Shown here in pieces: positions 42,828 to 52,733 of a DNA stretch of 64,000 bases (the first letter of the stretch is position 1; each line of letters opens with the position of its first letter). A model generated the notes under the pieces. It made no database searches and was not told the DNA's origin. It saw only the letters and a list, made by a program, of their open reading frames with translations. Source of the stretch: Emiliania huxleyi CCMP1516 (Eukaryota > Haptophyta > Isochrysidales > Noelaerhabdaceae); contig NW_005196456.1 of the NCBI RefSeq assembly GCF_000372725.1, positions 469,901 to 533,900 on the forward strand. Reading direction: 5' to 3'. Both the position numbers and the translations under genes were made by a program.

Positions 42828-44336
42828 TCAGCCCTGCGTGCGGCTCCCCTCGCGCGCCGCCACCGTCCCCTTGAGCTCCGCCACCTGGTCGAGCGCGTCG
42901 CCGAGCAGCCCCTTGGCCACGCCAAGGTCGCGCAGCTGCTCCACGCCGCCGCTCGCCCGAACCTCGGCGGCGTTGTCCGCCACGTAGCCGCAGTGCCGCC
43001 CGTCGCCCGTCGCGTGCGCCGCCTCGAGCAGCGGCACGGCGCTCGCCGGCCCGACGCTCTCCTGCAGCGCCTGCGCGCAGAGCAGCTCGAGGCGCGGCAC
43101 CTGGTACATCTGCGCCAGCTGCCGCAGGCCGAGCGCGCGCTGCGCTCTGCCGCCCTTCTCCTCGCCGAGGTCGAGCTGGTCGGTGAGGAGGTAGCAGACG
43201 AGGGGGATGAAGGTGGCGAGGTCGGTATTGGACACCGTGACCTCGGCGAAATCGCGCTCCTTCATGCCGATGCCGAACATGGTCCGAAAGAAAATGGACC
43301 GGGCGCAGAGGTTGCACTTGCACACGCTGAGGCGCTGTTCGTCATCGCCGACCAGGAAGGTGACCAGGCCAATGGGGAGAGTGGCGTCGCCCCACGTCTT
43401 TCCGAGGTCTGCCACGAGGGTCGAGGGCGGCACCACAATCGGCGCGAAGGAGGGAGGCGGAGGAGGCGCCGACACGCAGACCTGGCGGAGGGAGTCCTCC
43501 GTGCAAACCAGAAGAGCGCTGCCATCGGCGTGATGACGATGTCGCATGGGTGGTGGAACTGCGCCGCGCCACCCACGCCATCAGCACTGCCGCTAGTGCC
43601 GCTGCCCGCCACCGCGGTCACAGCGCCCGTCGACATCTCCACCCGCAGGATCTTGAAACCGCGGAAGTCCGCCACAAACAGCGCGCTGCCGTCCGGGCTG
43701 ATGGCGACGCCGCATGGGTGGTAGAACTGCGCCGCGCCGCCCACGCCATCAGCGTTGCCACCAGTGCCGCTGCCTGCGAGCGTCGTCACCGCGCCCGTCG
43801 CCGCCTCTACTCGCCGGATCTTGTGGTTGTAAAGGTCCGCCACAAAGAGCGCGCTGCCTCCGGGCTGATGGCGACGCCGCGTGGGCGACTAAACTGCGCC
43901 GCGCCGGCCACGCCATCAGCGCTGCCGCTAGTGCCGCTGCCCGCAAGCGTAATCAATGCTCCATTCGCTGCCTCCACCTGTAGGATCTTGTTGCCGTCAA
44001 AGTCAGCAACAAACGGCGCGCTGCCAGCAACTGATGGCGATGCCGCGGAGGTCAGCGTCCAAGGTTGCCACGCTGCGCACGCGCCCGGCCGTGGAAACGT
44101 GCAGCACTGGTCAACAGTGGTGACGTACCAGGCGCCCGCGTGATCGCTTGCGACGCAGAGTGGTTTGATCGATGCCAGAAGGTGTCCTCGTCCTTGAGCG
44201 GCAGCGTGGTGACCTGGCCGACGACGCGCAAGCCAAAGAGGGGCGCCTCGAAGCCATCCGCGACCGCCACAGCCCCGCCGTCCGATTCGCTGTCCTCGCC
44301 GGCGGTGCGGGCGCGCTCGCGGGCGGCGGACGCCAT
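42828..44336 (-). CDS. NHL-repeat propeller fused to a BTB/POZ domain, with frame breaks
   Basis: From the 5' side (44336): a short start, then at least four NHL-type blades with the pattern P-x-GVAISPDGSALFVAD, KILRVE and TGAVTTLAGSGTSGSADG (about 44060 to 43500), then a BTB/POZ domain: SVCKCNLCARSIFFRTMFG, VTVSNTDLATFIPLVCYLLTDQLDL and LRQLAQMYQVPRLELLCAQAL, ending in a helical tail. BTB domains commonly recruit substrates to cullin-3 ubiquitin ligases or mediate oligomerisation, and NHL propellers bind proteins or RNA, so a substrate adaptor is plausible. The frame breaks at the equivalent site in three of the four blades (near 44030, 43860 and 43530), while the blade near 43690 is intact; one more break lies near 44165. 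It is therefore either a decaying copy or a draft-assembly artefact. Its 5' end lies 72 bp from the receptor gene on the other strand. Confidence 0.65.
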
Positions 44337-44408
44337 GCACGAGCCTGCGCCAGCCGCGGCACTTGCTCAAAGCGCCCGCCGGCATTCTCGCACCGCACCG
44401 GCTTCGAT
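44337..44408. promoter_or_regulatory. Putative bidirectional promoter between NHL-BTB and receptor genes
   Basis: If both starts are right, only 72 bp separate two divergent start codons, so the leaders overlap or the region drives both. No TATA-like element is visible. The receptor's signal-peptide start at 44409 is in a frame that breaks soon after, so the start itself is uncertain. Confidence 0.3.
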
Positions 44409-47400
44409 GGCCCCCGCGCTCTCGATCCTAGCTGCTGCAATGTCTGTGGCTGCATCTCCGGATCTGGAGGGTTGCGCGGAAACAGGACGTGCGATTCATC
44501 TCGGTGACAAGGAATTCTGGCGGCTTCTCATGGGCGCAGTGCGACCCAAACTATTGCTGGACGAATGTCACGACCCAAACTATGCCGACGCTGCCAGTGG
44601 GCACTCCGCAGTTGGCCTACACAACAGACGCCGATCGGCTTTGCGAATCTGACGCTGGCATGATCATTGTTGGCGCCCCAGCGTCGCTCGATCCCGAAGA
44701 CCAGTTCTCTTCCATCTCGGTGCAAGTGCGGCGCAACTGCGATCTCTTCTCGCAGATGCTGGTGGGCCGCGGCGGGATCAAAGTCAACGCGACTCAGGTT
44801 GCCGATGTTAAGTGCGTATTTATCGGAGACGGCAGTAGCCAGCTGCAGGTCGCCAACGCCACCTCGCGCCTCGTGCACTCCGAGGCGGGCGGCATGTCGT
44901 CGGCAGACTTCCTGCTCGGCCCGTATGGCTCGGGGCTGACCACCTACGCGAGCAAGCAGGCGGTGCTGGACAGCAAGCTGATGATCGCTCCAGCGTCGTC
45001 CGATCACGCCGTCTACTCTTCGGCCGCCGCGCTGGCGCAAGAGAACGGCCTCGGGCTGCGCGTGTTTGGGATGCTGCCTGGCAGCGAGAACTGGGCGAGG
45101 CGCGGCTCTCGCTGGAGACGCAGCCGAGACGCAGCCGAGATGCAGCCGAGATACAGCCGAGGTATCGTCGTACAGGCGCGGCTTCGAGGCGGTGTTGAAG
45201 GCTGCCGAGGACTGCGACACTGGCTGCGATGCTGGCGGGGAGTGCGACTGCCAGAAGGAGTGCGTGCGCCGCGCCGGCGTAGCTTCCTGCCTGGGCGCCC
45301 TCCGAGTCGGGTTCGCAGAGAAGGGAGGAGGCGGCGACGCCTCGCGGCCCTTTCCATGAAACCGCGACGTGTGTCCCGCAGGTACGTCGAGGAGGAGGAC
45401 ACCTTTCCGAGGGCGGTCTGCGGCAGCGCCCAGCGAGAGTGGGGGGATGCCAAGGTGCGGATCCTGACGGCTCCTGCGGACGCGGCCGGCAGCGGCTCGG
45501 CCTCGGAGATTGCGCGAGATCACGCGAGATGCATCGAGGCTGTAGGTGGAGGAGCTGGAGCGGCTCGGCCTGGAGGAGGAGGAGGAGGACTACTCGCCGC
45601 TCGCCACCATCCGGACCATGACGATCGTCAACGACGAGTACGTCCACAGGATGAGGGGCGGCTGGTGGCAGGGCGAGTACGCGCTCGAGGCGGTGCCGTG
45701 GGACGCGTCGATGCCGAGCGACATTGGCAATTTCTCCGGTTGGGACAGCGCGAAATACGAGGAGGAGTACTTGAAGGCGTTCGGCGGCCGCACAGTGTAC
45801 CCGGCCAAGGTCGACTACATCGGAGCCGCGACCTTCGCGGCGCTCTGCACACTACTGGGCGACGCCATCGAGCAACAACGGCATTGTGGTGAGGATGACA
45901 ATGACACGTCAACGATAGGCGCTCTGCACCTTGGGCGACGCCATCGAGCGGGCGGGCTCGCTCGAGACGGCCGCCGTGGCGAGCGTGCTCCGCAGCACGT
46001 CGCTCGTCGAGTTCTTCACCAGCAACATCTCCTTCAACGCCGACGGGCAGATGGAGGGGATGGACTTCCCTGTCGTGCAGTACCCGCCTGGCGCGGCGGC
46101 AGCCGGGTACTGGCAGGCTGACTACGAGCTGTTATAGCACCGCCCATCGCCCGACATACCACCCCCTCGTTGACGCTTCGTTTTCCTCTAGGTTGTCTTC
46201 GACGCAAAGGAGAGAGAGAACGTCTCCTTCCCAACGCCGCTGTGGAAGCTGCGCCACTGCCTGAACGAGAGGAACTGCTCGGGCGGCAACGGAAACGGCA
46301 AATGCCTCGTCGACGGCGGCTGCGATTGCCTTCCGGGGTTTAGCGGCGCCCTGTGCCAGGACGAGGACGTCACCGCTGGTCCGAAGGACGTGAACGTCAG
46401 GCCCTCGCCGTGGGATTGGCGTTGGGACTCAGTGTACTGTTCTTCAGCTCCTGCATTGTCTGCTTGTGGCTGCGGCGGCGACGGAGGCAACTAGAGGTCG
46501 TCATCGCGGACTTTCGGGAGGAGGCGGATCTGCAAGCCGAGGCGAGGCAGGCGCTTGAAGATGCCGCGCTCGAGATGTCGGGCGCGCAATGCACCTTCGT
46601 CTTCATCAAGGCCGACGTCATTCGCTCCGGCCTCTACGAGGCTGCCGGATACAGCACTCTGCCACGGCTGCAGGAGATCGAGGAGAGGCATCCGGAGTGG
46701 GTGTGCAAGCGGCTGCTGCGGCGGCACCTCGCGTACGGTCGCCACGAGTACCGCGACAACATCCTCGCCGTCAGCCATCGCTGGGAGCAGCCCGACGCGC
46801 CCGACGCGAGCAGCATCCACGTGAGGGCGGTCCGCGAGCATCTCCAGGCTTGTCCCTCGATCGAGTGCGTTTGGTACGACTACTGGTGCCTCTCCCTCTG
46901 CATTTGTTTGTCTTCTTGCCAAGTAGCAACCCAACTCGCTCTTGCTCTCCTCTTGCGCAGGTGCATGCCGCAAGGAGAGGACAAGACGCCCATTGAGAAA
47001 GTGGACTTCAGGCGGATGCTGATGAACGTCAATCTCCTCTATCTCGGCTCGTCGGTCCTCATCCTGCAGGAGCTGTCGTTGGTGCCTGTGTTTCTGCTTG
47101 TCGCTCCAGCAGATCCATGCACCGGACTCAGACCTTGCCGGTTTTCTCCACAGGACCCAGTTCGAGGCATGGTGTAGTATGCGGAGCGGAGGCGTGCGAC
47201 GAGGGACTCCGCCCTGCCCCAGCCGAGCGGCGCCGCTGCCGCGTGGTGCCCATCCATCAGGCCACAGAGGCGCTGGCTGTTGAGCTTGTCCGCATGTGGG
47301 CGGGGCGGAGTGTGGACGAGGCGATCGAGACGCTGCCTCGCGAGCCCGGATGTGACCGTCACCAACCAGTCTGACAAAGAGCTGCAGCTGTACAAGCTGC

Positions 47401-47432
47401 GAGATAAGTGCGGTCTCCCCGAGCCTTGCTAG
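44409..47432 (+). CDS. Receptor-like protein: PBP1-type ligand-binding ectodomain, EGF-like, one membrane span, HET-like cytoplasmic domain
   Basis: A signal-peptide-like start (MAPALSILAAAMSVAASP) precedes an ectodomain of the periplasmic-binding-protein type I/ANF family: FSWAQCDPNYC, DFLLGPYGSGLTTYASKQAV, KLMIAPASSDHAVYSS, FGMLPG, later WQGEYALEAVPWDASMP and LVEFFTSNISFNADGQ. An EGF-like module (CSGGNGNGKCLVDGGCDCLPG, with the typical last Cys pair) leads to a single span VGLALGLSVLFFSSCIVCLW (46414-46475) and a basic stop-transfer. The cytoplasmic part has a coiled-coil-like segment, LRRHLAYGRHEYRDNI LAVSHRWEQP, VWYDYWC joined over a GT-AG intron to MPQGEDKT, LYLGSSVLILQEL and RTQFEAWCSM, a pattern of HET-type or related domains. 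Frame breaks at about 44480, 47190 and 47345 disturb the ends; the last exon ends LRDKCGLPEPC at 47432. Introns near 45100 and 45510 carry GAGAT decamers. Confidence 0.6.
45114..45165. repeat. 11-bp intronic array (GCAGCCGAGAT)
   Basis: About four units of GCAGCCGAGAT or GCAGCCGAGAC follow the exon end FGMLPGSENW in the receptor gene. It is the same class of array as in the adenylyl cyclase introns. Confidence 0.8.
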
Positions 47433-47435
47433 CTT

Positions 47436-47492
47436 CTTGGAGCACTTGGAGTGCAGTCATCAATCGCACATCCAGGGCCGGGGGGCTAAGAA
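47436..47492. repeat. Dispersed repeat, copy 2 of the 57-bp family
   Basis: It matches 3271-3327 over its whole length and begins four bases after the receptor stop codon. Its end GGCTAAGAA touches the left inverted repeat of the putative element at 47495. A fragment of the same family lies at about 48329-48348. Confidence 0.75.
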
Positions 47493-47494
47493 AC

Positions 47495-48208
47495 TGGTTG
47501 GGTAGTAGTCTAAGTTCTGAGCCTCGCGGCTTAACGGGTCTAAGTGTGGCTAGCCACGCTGGAGTGCTTACGCGGTCTAAGATCAGCGGGAGCCTCTTAC
47601 ACCGGCTAAGTCGGCCATGGCACGCGATATACGGCGCTCGCGCCCAAATTTTCTTCGCCTGCGCGGCGGGCGATCGATCCTCCTCATGCTCAGCAATCGC
47701 CGCCTCAGCATCCTCCTCTTCCGATTCTCGTTGCTGCTTCTTGAGCGCACTTCGGCGACATCTAGCCAAATAGTTCTCACAAATAGCCTCAAGCTCAAAC
47801 AAACGCATGTCAGAGAAGCCTGTGTATGCTGGTCCTCTTTGAACGATCCGCGCGTGAGGTAGCATAGGGCCTTGTTGGCAGCAGCCAGCTTGTTGCGCTG
47901 CTTCGTTGCGATGAGCTGATTGGGATCGCAGAAGTGCATGCCAAGCACCGCCACGATCTTGAAGCACGATATGGCGTCGTGCGCGGCATACGCTAGTCGG
48001 GACCGCGTCCAGGTATTTTTCGGGTAAACCTGGACTTTTGCAGGTATACCCGGGTTTTACCCGGAGTTGGCCTCGTGTCGTCTAAGTTCATGGCCCCCGG
48101 CCTTCCAGCGTCTAAGTCTGAGCCCGGCTCCGTGCGGGGGCTAAGTTGAGCGCTCGCTCGCTGCAGAGGCTAAGTGTAGAGCGACCCTCTAGCCCTACTA
48201 CCCAACCA
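47495..48208. mobile_element. Putative non-autonomous DNA element with 14-bp terminal inverted repeats
   Basis: TGGTTGGGTAGTAG at 47495-47508 is perfectly mirrored as CTACTACCCAACCA at 48195-48208. Both ends are flanked by GCTAAGAAA-like sequence, which may be a target-site duplication of about 9 bp (the right copy lies 2 bp beyond the arm). Just inside both ends the motif GTCTAAGT or GCTAAGT recurs every 20-40 bp (47509 to 47612 and 48089 to 48174), as in the subterminal repeats where transposases bind. The inside holds an AT-richer part with an open frame on the minus strand (47583-47954, starting MAVLGMHFCDPNQLI) of no known family. No transposase was recognised. Confidence 0.55.
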
Positions 48209-48217
48209 TTGCTAAGA

Positions 48218-48295
48218 AAGAAAGAAAGAAAGAAAACACACAACCCAAGGGAGGGATGGGAGAACGGCACGCCGCCACCACACAGGGATTTTAAG
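48218..48295. repeat. Dispersed repeat with a second copy at 56746-56820
   Basis: An AAAG run followed by CACACAACCCAAGGGAGGGA and AACGGCACGCCGCCACCAC and ending GGGATTTTAAG is almost identical to 56746-56820; only two bases differ by an insertion. The high identity means a young family or recent copy. Confidence 0.8.
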
Positions 48296-48419
48296 GAGAG
48301 GAGGGTGTGATGCGCTAGCCGTCGCCCACCCTGGCCGGGGGGCTAAGAAGCACACCAGCTTCGCGTGGTAAAATTCTTTTCGCCTCAAGGTCTCGGCGAC
48401 TGAAAGCACGCCGAGCACA

Positions 48420-49439
48420 ATGTTTGACAGCTTTGCACCCGCGCCAAGCATCCACACAAAACGGGTCAACCACACAAACGGCCCGTGCCCCGTCACAATA
48501 AGATCCCGCGGCTGCCAATGGCCGCTTCGCGTCGGCTCCTGCGCGAAGCCCAGTTGGCGCCATGCTCAGGGCTGCGAGCTGAGGCGCTTGCCGGATGCCG
48601 TGGCCGAGTCGACGCATCTCTTCGCCATGCTCGCCGTCGTGCAGAGCGCAATCGATCCACTGCTGCCGCACTGGCTGCAGCACTATGCGAGTCTTGGCGT
48701 CAACCTCACGATCGCGCGGATCGTCCTCCATGCACCGCGTTGCGACGGAAGCCGCGGGCTCAACCAGACCCTTGCCGCCCTCCGTCTCCACGGGGTCACG
48801 AGGCCGAGAATATTCATCGACACGTGGTCCTCCTCGATCAAGACCGACCTCGCCAATGACTACTTTCGCAAGGTGCCCGCCAACGCGTATATCATGCGGG
48901 TCGACTCTGACGAGTTCTTCTCCTTCCCGTGCGAGTTGCTGGGCGAGTTGGCGCGTGACCCGCGAGGTCTCGCCGTGCTCGGCATGATGTTTGACCGCGT
49001 CGCGGAGGACTGGTCCATGCCAGCCGTCACGCCCATCGGCACGCGCCCGCTGAGCGCACAGTACCCGCGCCGCTGCCGCTTCACCTTTTGCGCGTGGAAG
49101 GAGAACGAGGACAAGTGGATGCTGCTGCCAGCGCGCGACGCGGACGGCAAGCGCGTCCGTTTCCATTCGTCTGCCGCCCTCTTCAAAGGCCTGAAGCTGC
49201 GCTACCTTCGCTGGGCCTTCGCGCACTACCGATTCACCGAGGCGGCCGTCGCGCTCACAATGCGCAAGATCAAGGAGTACTCGCAGCAGAAGCATGAACA
49301 GAGCCGTGTGGGGCACTACACCTATCTCTCGGAGGAATTCTTTGCGAGGAAGCATAGCGGCGACGGCCACGAGATCAGCGGTCGCATGCGCTACACGTAT
49401 GGCAACCAGTGTATGCCTTTGAATATGTTTCGTATTTGA
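48420..49439 (+). CDS. Glycosyltransferase-like protein with DxD motif (GT2/GT92 type)
   Basis: A 339-residue single-exon frame. The order VVQSAIDPLLPHWLQHYASLGV (residues 73-95), a variable helix, then IMRVDSDEFFSFPCELLGE (about 158-175) is typical of GT-A enzymes of the GT2/GT92 group: the first marks the nucleotide-binding start, and VDSDEFF carries the metal-binding Asp-x-Asp. Later parts KWMLLPARDADGKRVRFHSS and LRYLRWAFAHYRFTEAA fit the acceptor half, where a late His often completes the site. I see no membrane span; the N-terminus is not strongly hydrophobic. The start at 48420 is the first methionine, and the real one may be later (for example at residue 69). The gene lies directly downstream of repeat DNA and its own leader seems short. 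Substrate is unknown; a cell-wall or scale polysaccharide is possible but not supported by sequence. Confidence 0.65.
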   Translation: MFDSFAPAPSIHTKRVNHTNGPCPVTIRSRGCQWPLRVGSCAKPSWRHAQGCELRRLPDAVAESTHLFAMLAVVQSAIDPLLPHWLQHYASLGVNLTIARIVLHAPRCDGSRGLNQTLAALRLHGVTRPRIFIDTWSSSIKTDLANDYFRKVPANAYIMRVDSDEFFSFPCELLGELARDPRGLAVLGMMFDRVAEDWSMPAVTPIGTRPLSAQYPRRCRFTFCAWKENEDKWMLLPARDADGKRVRFHSSAALFKGLKLRYLRWAFAHYRFTEAAVALTMRKIKEYSQQKHEQSRVGHYTYLSEEFFARKHSGDGHEISGRMRYTYGNQCMPLNMFRI

Positions 49440-50524
49440 CACACAGAAGACACACATCTTGACTGATCTTAACTTTTGAGTGCCAGTCCGATTCGTCCAA
49501 ATGGGGCTTGGGCTAGTGCCATTTCACTGTGGCACATATCGCGTTACAAAACCTTGATTTGACCATTTGCGCCATTTTGTCCCTCTCGGTGCCTTCCAGA
49601 GCGCAGAGGCCGCTGCGCGTCCTGGGGAGGGACAAAGCTAGTCCCCATCGGGAGGACGTCGACGCCGGCTAGAGAAGTCGCCGACCACACCCACACAAAG
49701 AACCCTGCACAAAGATCGCACGGGCGGGGACCTGTCCCTTTTTCAGTGTATGTAGCTCTTACGTACACGGCCGCCCCCGAAAAGGACGACGATCGGACAT
49801 GCGTCGTTCAATGCCATGAAAAATCGGAACCTTATTACCCGGTAAAGCGGTATGCTGCTGCTCAGACTTTCCAAGAGTGCCAGTTCGACCGCGCGGAGGA
49901 GCGTTTCCTCTGCTGACTGGTAAAGCTGTACAAGGACAAAGCCGACGACGAATCGGGATTTGGTCACGGCTACAACTGAATGTCCTTGCAGTCAGTGGTT
50001 GGCTACCGGATCGAGCCCGACTTGGCTGACTGATGCCGCGAGGAGAACCCTTTTCTTTTGGGGGGCGGCGAAGGGGAGGGAGGGAGGGAGGGAGGGCAAG
50101 GGGGGGTCATACGAGAGAGCGTTTGTAAACTCTCGGGGTACCAGTTTCGTGCCCGGAGGCCTGCGCGCACATAAAGCGTAAAACAAACAGCAAGCAATCG
50201 TGGTGCAGGGGATGGGCTGGTTGACACCGAGGTGCGTGCGGCAGCTTGAGTGGCTGGACGCTACTGCTGATCGCCACCATGAATGAACGGTCACAAGCAG
50301 CTGGTCGAACTTTTGCTGAAGCTGGTCGAACTTTTGCTGGTCGGGGCGCGAAGCCGGACGCGCAAGCGGCACGGCGCTGATGGCGCCGCCGTCAATGACC
50401 ACGTGCAGGTGGCCGAGGCGCTGCTGCAGCACGGCGCGGAGATCAGCCTTCAGGACCGCATCAGCTCATGATTTCTTGAGCCTAGCGCAGCGCGAACTCG
50501 CTCCGAGCCTATCTCTCTCTGCCG
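49440..50524. other. Intergenic, with a degenerate ankyrin-like fragment
   Basis: No full gene. At about 50281-50471 the frame reads NGHKQLVELLLKLVELLL and VNDHVQVAEALLQHGAEISL, each like part of an ankyrin repeat; they are followed by a stop, so this is a remnant or the end of a broken gene. GGAGGGAGGGAGGGAGGGAG at 50075-50095 could fold as a G-quadruplex. Confidence 0.45.
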
Positions 50525-50940
50525 ATGCTCCTCCTCTGCGTATCCGCCATCCCGAGCCTGCACGCCAGCACCGGGTGTATCAAGGAGCGTCTTGATTATG
50601 GAGCACCGGCGGCGGCCACGCACATTCTCGCCGAGGCGGAGGCCGCGCACGCTGCAGAGCTCGCCTCGGGCACCGCCGCAGCCTTCCTCAGCCACCGTAC
50701 TGCGTCGTCGCGCCGAGAGGTGGCCTTCAGCAGCCACCACGTCGGTGCTCGCTTCGTCGGTCCCAATTCCGCCGCTCTCGGCGACGGCGCCTCCAGCGTG
50801 CATATTAGCAACGAGGCGGTCCTCGCTCCCGCCGAATGCGCCGCCCTCCGGCTCGAGGCGCGGCTTGCGATGGCAAAGGGCCTCTCGTCGCAGTTCACGT
50901 ACACGGACGTGGCGCCAATCCGAGAGGCGACCGGTGGCCT
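50525..50940 (+). CDS. Signal-peptide-like protein start, possibly 2-oxoglutarate/Fe(II) oxygenase; truncated by the gap
   Basis: The frame starts with a short hydrophobic stretch (MLLLCVSAIPSLHA) that could be a signal peptide. A helix rich in Ala and Glu follows, then FVGPNSAALGDGASSVHISN and EAVLAPAECAALRLEARLAM, which resembles the entry strand and first helix of prolyl-4-hydroxylase-type double-stranded beta-helix proteins (vLs-xx-EC). It ends QFTYTDVAPIREATG before a GT donor (about 50934), followed by CT-rich and CA-rich intron DNA and then by the assembly gap. The catalytic part (HxD...H) is not in the window or is lost in the gap, so the family is a guess. Confidence 0.3.
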
Positions 50941-51453
50941 CTCTCTCGCTCTCTCGCTCTCTCGCTCTCTCTCTCTCTCTCTGACACGGAAACATACGCG
51001 CCAGCCGCGCAGCAGCCTCACATGCAGCGCCGACCGCATGCTCGCGCCCTGGGCCGCCGACGACCCGGTCGGGCGGGCTGCGCGGCCGCCGTACACCATC
51101 AGGCAGGCGCGCGACCACCCGCAGCACGCCGCAGCCCACCGCGCAGCCCTGCCAGCCAAAGCTGCGCCTCCCAGCTGCACAAACAGGCGCACAACAGAGC
51201 ACAGCGCACAGCACACGCCGGCGCGCGCGCAGCACACGCAGACGCACGCGCGATTCCAACACGCACACGCGCATAGCACGCGCGCATCGCACGCCAGCGC
51301 AGCGCCGCACACAGAGCACGCTTGCCCACATCAGCAGCAGCCAGCCTGCCACAATCCTCATCTCACACACGCGCGCGCACGCACACTCCCCACGCCGGCG
51401 CACGCATTGGGCGTCGCCGAGAGGAACCAGAAGAACCAGAGAGTCGGCTTGAG

Positions 51454-51759
51454 NNNNNNNNNNNNNNNNNNNNNNNNNNNNNNNNNNNNNNNNNNNNNNN
51501 NNNNNNNNNNNNNNNNNNNNNNNNNNNNNNNNNNNNNNNNNNNNNNNNNNNNNNNNNNNNNNNNNNNNNNNNNNNNNNNNNNNNNNNNNNNNNNNNNNNN
51601 NNNNNNNNNNNNNNNNNNNNNNNNNNNNNNNNNNNNNNNNNNNNNNNNNNNNNNNNNNNNNNNNNNNNNNNNNNNNNNNNNNNNNNNNNNNNNNNNNNNN
51701 NNNNNNNNNNNNNNNNNNNNNNNNNNNNNNNNNNNNNNNNNNNNNNNNNNNNNNNNNNN
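51454..51759. other. Assembly gap (306 unknown bases)
   Basis: All bases are N. The true length is unknown. The gap lies in a (CACGCG)-like and CT-rich intron and probably hides the rest of the gene starting at 50525. Confidence 0.99.
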
Positions 51760-52122
51760 AGGGGAGGCTGGGGAGGGGGGGGTCCACTCTGAAGACAGCC
51801 GACCGCGGAGGGGTTTTGTCCCACAGGGTTTTACCCTCCGCGTGAGGATCGGCGCGGCGAGGGGGTAGGCTCGAATTCGCCGCGCAACATTTCACCCCCA
51901 CAGGACCCCGCCCTCCCCCCCTCATTGGTCCCACCACCCAGAACCCCAACCTTGGCTTCGCACCCCCTCCTTGCGCAGTGTCCCCCGCTATGTGTCGCCG
52001 TCTTCGGGGCACGCTATCCTGTGCAGTCAGGGCAAGTGGGGGCGAGGCGCAGTCCCTCTGGTCTATACTGGTGTGGTTCTGTCCCTAGTCTCGGAGGGGG
52101 GCTTGAAGGTAAGAATATTTTA

Positions 52123-52125
<3 letters not shown>

Positions 52126-52193
<68 letters not shown>

Positions 52194-52212
52194 CCTCTCT
52201 CTCTCTCTCTCG
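52126..52212. repeat. (CT)n microsatellite
   Basis: About 40 units of CT with two short interruptions (TTTC, CCCC). A pyrimidine-rich strand of this length often behaves as H-DNA in vitro. Confidence 0.95.
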
Positions 52213-52614
52213 GACTGCTGGACACACAGCACACAGCTCACACTCCGGGTTCGCGAGTTCGTGGATATTTCTTTTGAGAGCGCCTTCGTTAGCCTTCGAT
52301 GTGTCGCAAGGCCCGAGATACCGATCATGGCTTCATGGGCCCGCTGGGTGCGCCCTGGGGGGTCGACGGGCCCCCGGGGGCGACGGGGGTGCTCTCCGGC
52401 CGCGGCGGCCGAAAACGGGGACCTCTATTACGGTCTATTAACGAAGTGATGCACTTGATGCAAGGGTGCCATTGTGCTCTACTACAAAAGTTGTGTAAGA
52501 TGCCCAAGTCTCAGACGCTGGATCCTTAGCGGAGCTGAGTTCGGACGGTGTGAACACGAGCAACCGGAGTGACGACCGGGACCGGGCCGCACGCCGGGAG
52601 TGCCCCGACTAGCA

Positions 52615-52733
52615 GTGACGGGCGCGGACGAGCGAATGAGAGGTCGCTATCTGTGGAAGATGTGTTGTTAGGGACTAGGACTGCCTATCTCTCACTGAAA
52701 GGGACCTATCATTCGCTCGTCCGCACCCGTCAC
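52615..52733. mobile_element. Hairpin-type miniature inverted-repeat element
   Basis: 31-bp arms GTGACGGGCGCGGACGAGCG... (52615-52645) and its reverse complement (52703-52733) differ at two positions. The 57-bp middle contains two weak copies of a CTATCT/CCTATC motif. Size and structure fit a small MITE; no target-site duplication was settled. Confidence 0.6.

Noticed and set aside
47583..47954. Minus-strand frame starting MAVLGMHFCDPNQLI as a transposase
   Set aside because: Length and sequence do not match any transposase catalytic motif that I can see; kept only as content of the element.
50281..50471. Ankyrin-repeat gene
   Set aside because: Only two imperfect partial repeats before a stop; not enough for a gene call.
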